Assembly: GCA_015057525.1 (NCBI GenBank)
Contig: SVEE01000002.1
Location: 336,261 to 400,260 of the forward strand
DNA length: 64,000 nucleotides
Source of the DNA: Lachnospiraceae bacterium
GTDB taxonomy: Bacteria > Bacillota > Clostridia > Lachnospirales > Lachnospiraceae
Reading direction: 5' to 3'
Shown here: in pieces, positions 63,100-64,000 of the stretch
Numbering within the stretch: position 1 is the first letter of the stretch
How the letters are laid out: the number at the start of each line of letters is the position of its first letter
Made by a program: the position numbers and the translations under genes
Notes under the pieces: generated by a model
Told to the model about the DNA's origin: nothing
The model's database searches: none
What the model saw: the letters and a program-made list of their open reading frames with translations, nothing else

Positions 63100-63738
63100 T
63101 TATTCTCCCTGTTTCTTACCGGTAAGATAATATACTGCAAGGGCTGTTCTATGAGAAAGATTCTCTTTCGCAAGTATTGAAGTTATATAATTTTTAACTG
63201 TTCCCTCGCTGATAAACAGCTTATTTGCTATTTCCTTATTAGATAGCCCATCTGCTACAGCCTTAATGATATCCATCTCTCTGGCTGTATAACCGTCCTC
63301 ATTAAAGCTTGCAGACTTAATCTCGCTATTCTTTGTAAGGCTTTCTAATATGTTTTCCTCCATAACTCCTGTTCCGTTATACACAGACTTAATCATCTGC
63401 TTAAGATGTTCAGGAGTATGGTTTTTTATTAGATAACCTTTTGCTCCGTTGCTGAGAGCTTTTTGAACCAACTCGTCATCATCAAAAGTTGTAAGTATAA
63501 GTACCTTGCCAAGATTATTTTCTACTATGTACTTTGTAGCTTCTATACCATCCATCTCTGGCATCTGAATGTCCATAAGAAATATATCAGGCGCATTATC
63601 CTTGGCTATTTCTATGGCTTCTCTACCATTCGAAGCACAGCCTATAACCTCAAACTCCTCATCAACGCTAAGTATTATTCTCATTCCGTCTCTTACGAAA
63701 TCACTATCATCTGCAATTATTACCTTTATCTTATCCAT
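63100..63738 (-). CDS. NarL/LuxR-type response regulator
   Basis: 212 residues. Receiver domain: acidic pair ADDSDF (residues 8-10), phospho-acceptor Asp in FLMDIQMPEMDG (near 55), Thr in LTTFDDDE and Lys in GYLIKNH. C-terminal LuxR-type HTH: YTAREMDIIKAVADGLSNKEIANKLFISEGTVKNYITSI. Start is the ATG at 63738 (MDKIKVIIADD) with ribosome site in the end of the kinase gene; longer frames to 63798 are not used. Cognate of the kinase next to it. Confidence 0.95.
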   Translation of the reverse strand: MDKIKVIIADDSDFVRDGMRIILSVDEEFEVIGCASNGREAIEIAKDNAPDIFLMDIQMPEMDGIEATKYIVENNLGKVLILTTFDDDELVQKALSNGAKGYLIKNHTPEHLKQMIKSVYNGTGVMEENILESLTKNSEIKSASFNEDGYTAREMDIIKAVADGLSNKEIANKLFISEGTVKNYITSILAKENLSHRTALAVYYLTGKKQGE

Positions 63739-63742
63739 ATTC

Positions 63743-64000
63743 TTAACCCTCATTAATCGGCAGCAGCATATTAATTGTAAATCCTGCCTCTGTTTCAAAA
63801 TTTAATACACCATTTACTTCTCTTACTCTTCTACGCATACCGGAGATTCCCATACCGTCTTCTATCTCCTTACAGCCAATACCATTATCTGATATGCTAC
63901 ATCTAAGCATTTGATTAAGCACATGTATTTTAATCTCTATCTTAGTACATCTTGCGTATTTCATAGCATTTGACACTGCCTCGTACGCATTATCCAATAC
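63743..64000 (-). CDS. Sensor histidine kinase, C-terminal end (cut by window edge)
   Basis: Only the C-terminal 85 residues are visible: HATPase_c with N-box AYEAVSNAMKYA, G1 box SDNGIGC and G2-like GMGISGMRRRV, of the NarX/DesK type (HisKA_3 family). The stop (63743-63745) lies 4 bases before the response regulator ATG. Sensor part not visible, so the signal is unknown. Confidence 0.9.
   Translation of the reverse strand, partial: VLDNAYEAVSNAMKYARCTKIEIKIHVLNQMLRCSISDNGIGCKEIEDGMGISGMRRRVREVNGVLNFETEAGFTINMLLPINEG

Overview
The window is a low-GC Gram-positive chromosome segment. Gene content (gerW-type sporulation protein, a BadF/HgdC-type giant activase, carboxyspermidine-type polyamine genes, DUF1015 and DUF2953 proteins, many small membrane proteins) fits the Clostridia, most likely a Lachnospiraceae gut or rumen anaerobe. 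This is inference from gene families; there is no rRNA or tRNA gene here. Nearly all genes lie on the minus strand; only the giant activase (11519-15736) and a class III nucleotide cyclase (60194-63013) are on plus. No insertion sequence, integrase or CRISPR array was seen.

Region 1 (1-11.4 kb, minus) is a housekeeping block, read 5' to 3' from high to low coordinates: LysM protein, rhomboid-like membrane protein, two unknown helical proteins, DUF2953, gerW, a 48-residue membrane protein, truA, DHH phosphoesterase, small alarmone synthetase, flavin reductase, comM, dprA and the 5' part of topA. Region 2 (11.4-20.5 kb) holds the activase on plus, whose Shine-Dalgarno is separated from its ATG by a perfect hairpin, then a FecR-domain protein, a CHASE2/HD-GYP receptor and an HtrA protease. 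Region 3 (20.5-27.3 kb) is about zinc: znuC-znuB-lipoprotein-zur-znuA under a promoter flanked by two near-identical palindromes, followed upstream by sfsA and two G3E (CobW/ZNG1-type) GTPases, one with a YcgQ-like Cys-Cys domain and one with five tandem His/Cys-rich repeats. Region 4 (27.3-33.3 kb) has cysK, an MscS channel, glgB, a DUF1015 protein and a P-loop kinase-like protein.

Region 5 (33.3-43.9 kb) is accessory: uncharacterised membrane proteins, an AAA ATPase, tandem GNAT, a solitary phage/ICE-type domain protein, threonine aldolase, an ECF sigma/putative anti-sigma pair, crcB and a VOC protein. Region 6 (44-50.1 kb) is a five-gene polyamine operon speA-speE-speB-carboxyspermidine dehydrogenase-decarboxylase. 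It starts with a leader of about 380 nt that contains a GC-rich structured module, a possible 21-codon basic leader peptide and a strong intrinsic terminator directly before the speA ribosome binding site: this is the best candidate in the window for an undescribed regulatory RNA.

Region 7 (50.2-59.6 kb) is a string of small regulators and accessory genes, including an XRE regulator fused to a superoxide-reductase-like domain and an ABC-FtsX exporter with its own XRE regulator. A 570-base gap (59.6-60.2 kb) carries a cluster of a repeated octamer, TACGGATA, in both orientations ahead of a perfect sigma-A promoter for the cyclase. The window ends in a NarL-type two-component pair whose kinase is cut by the window edge.
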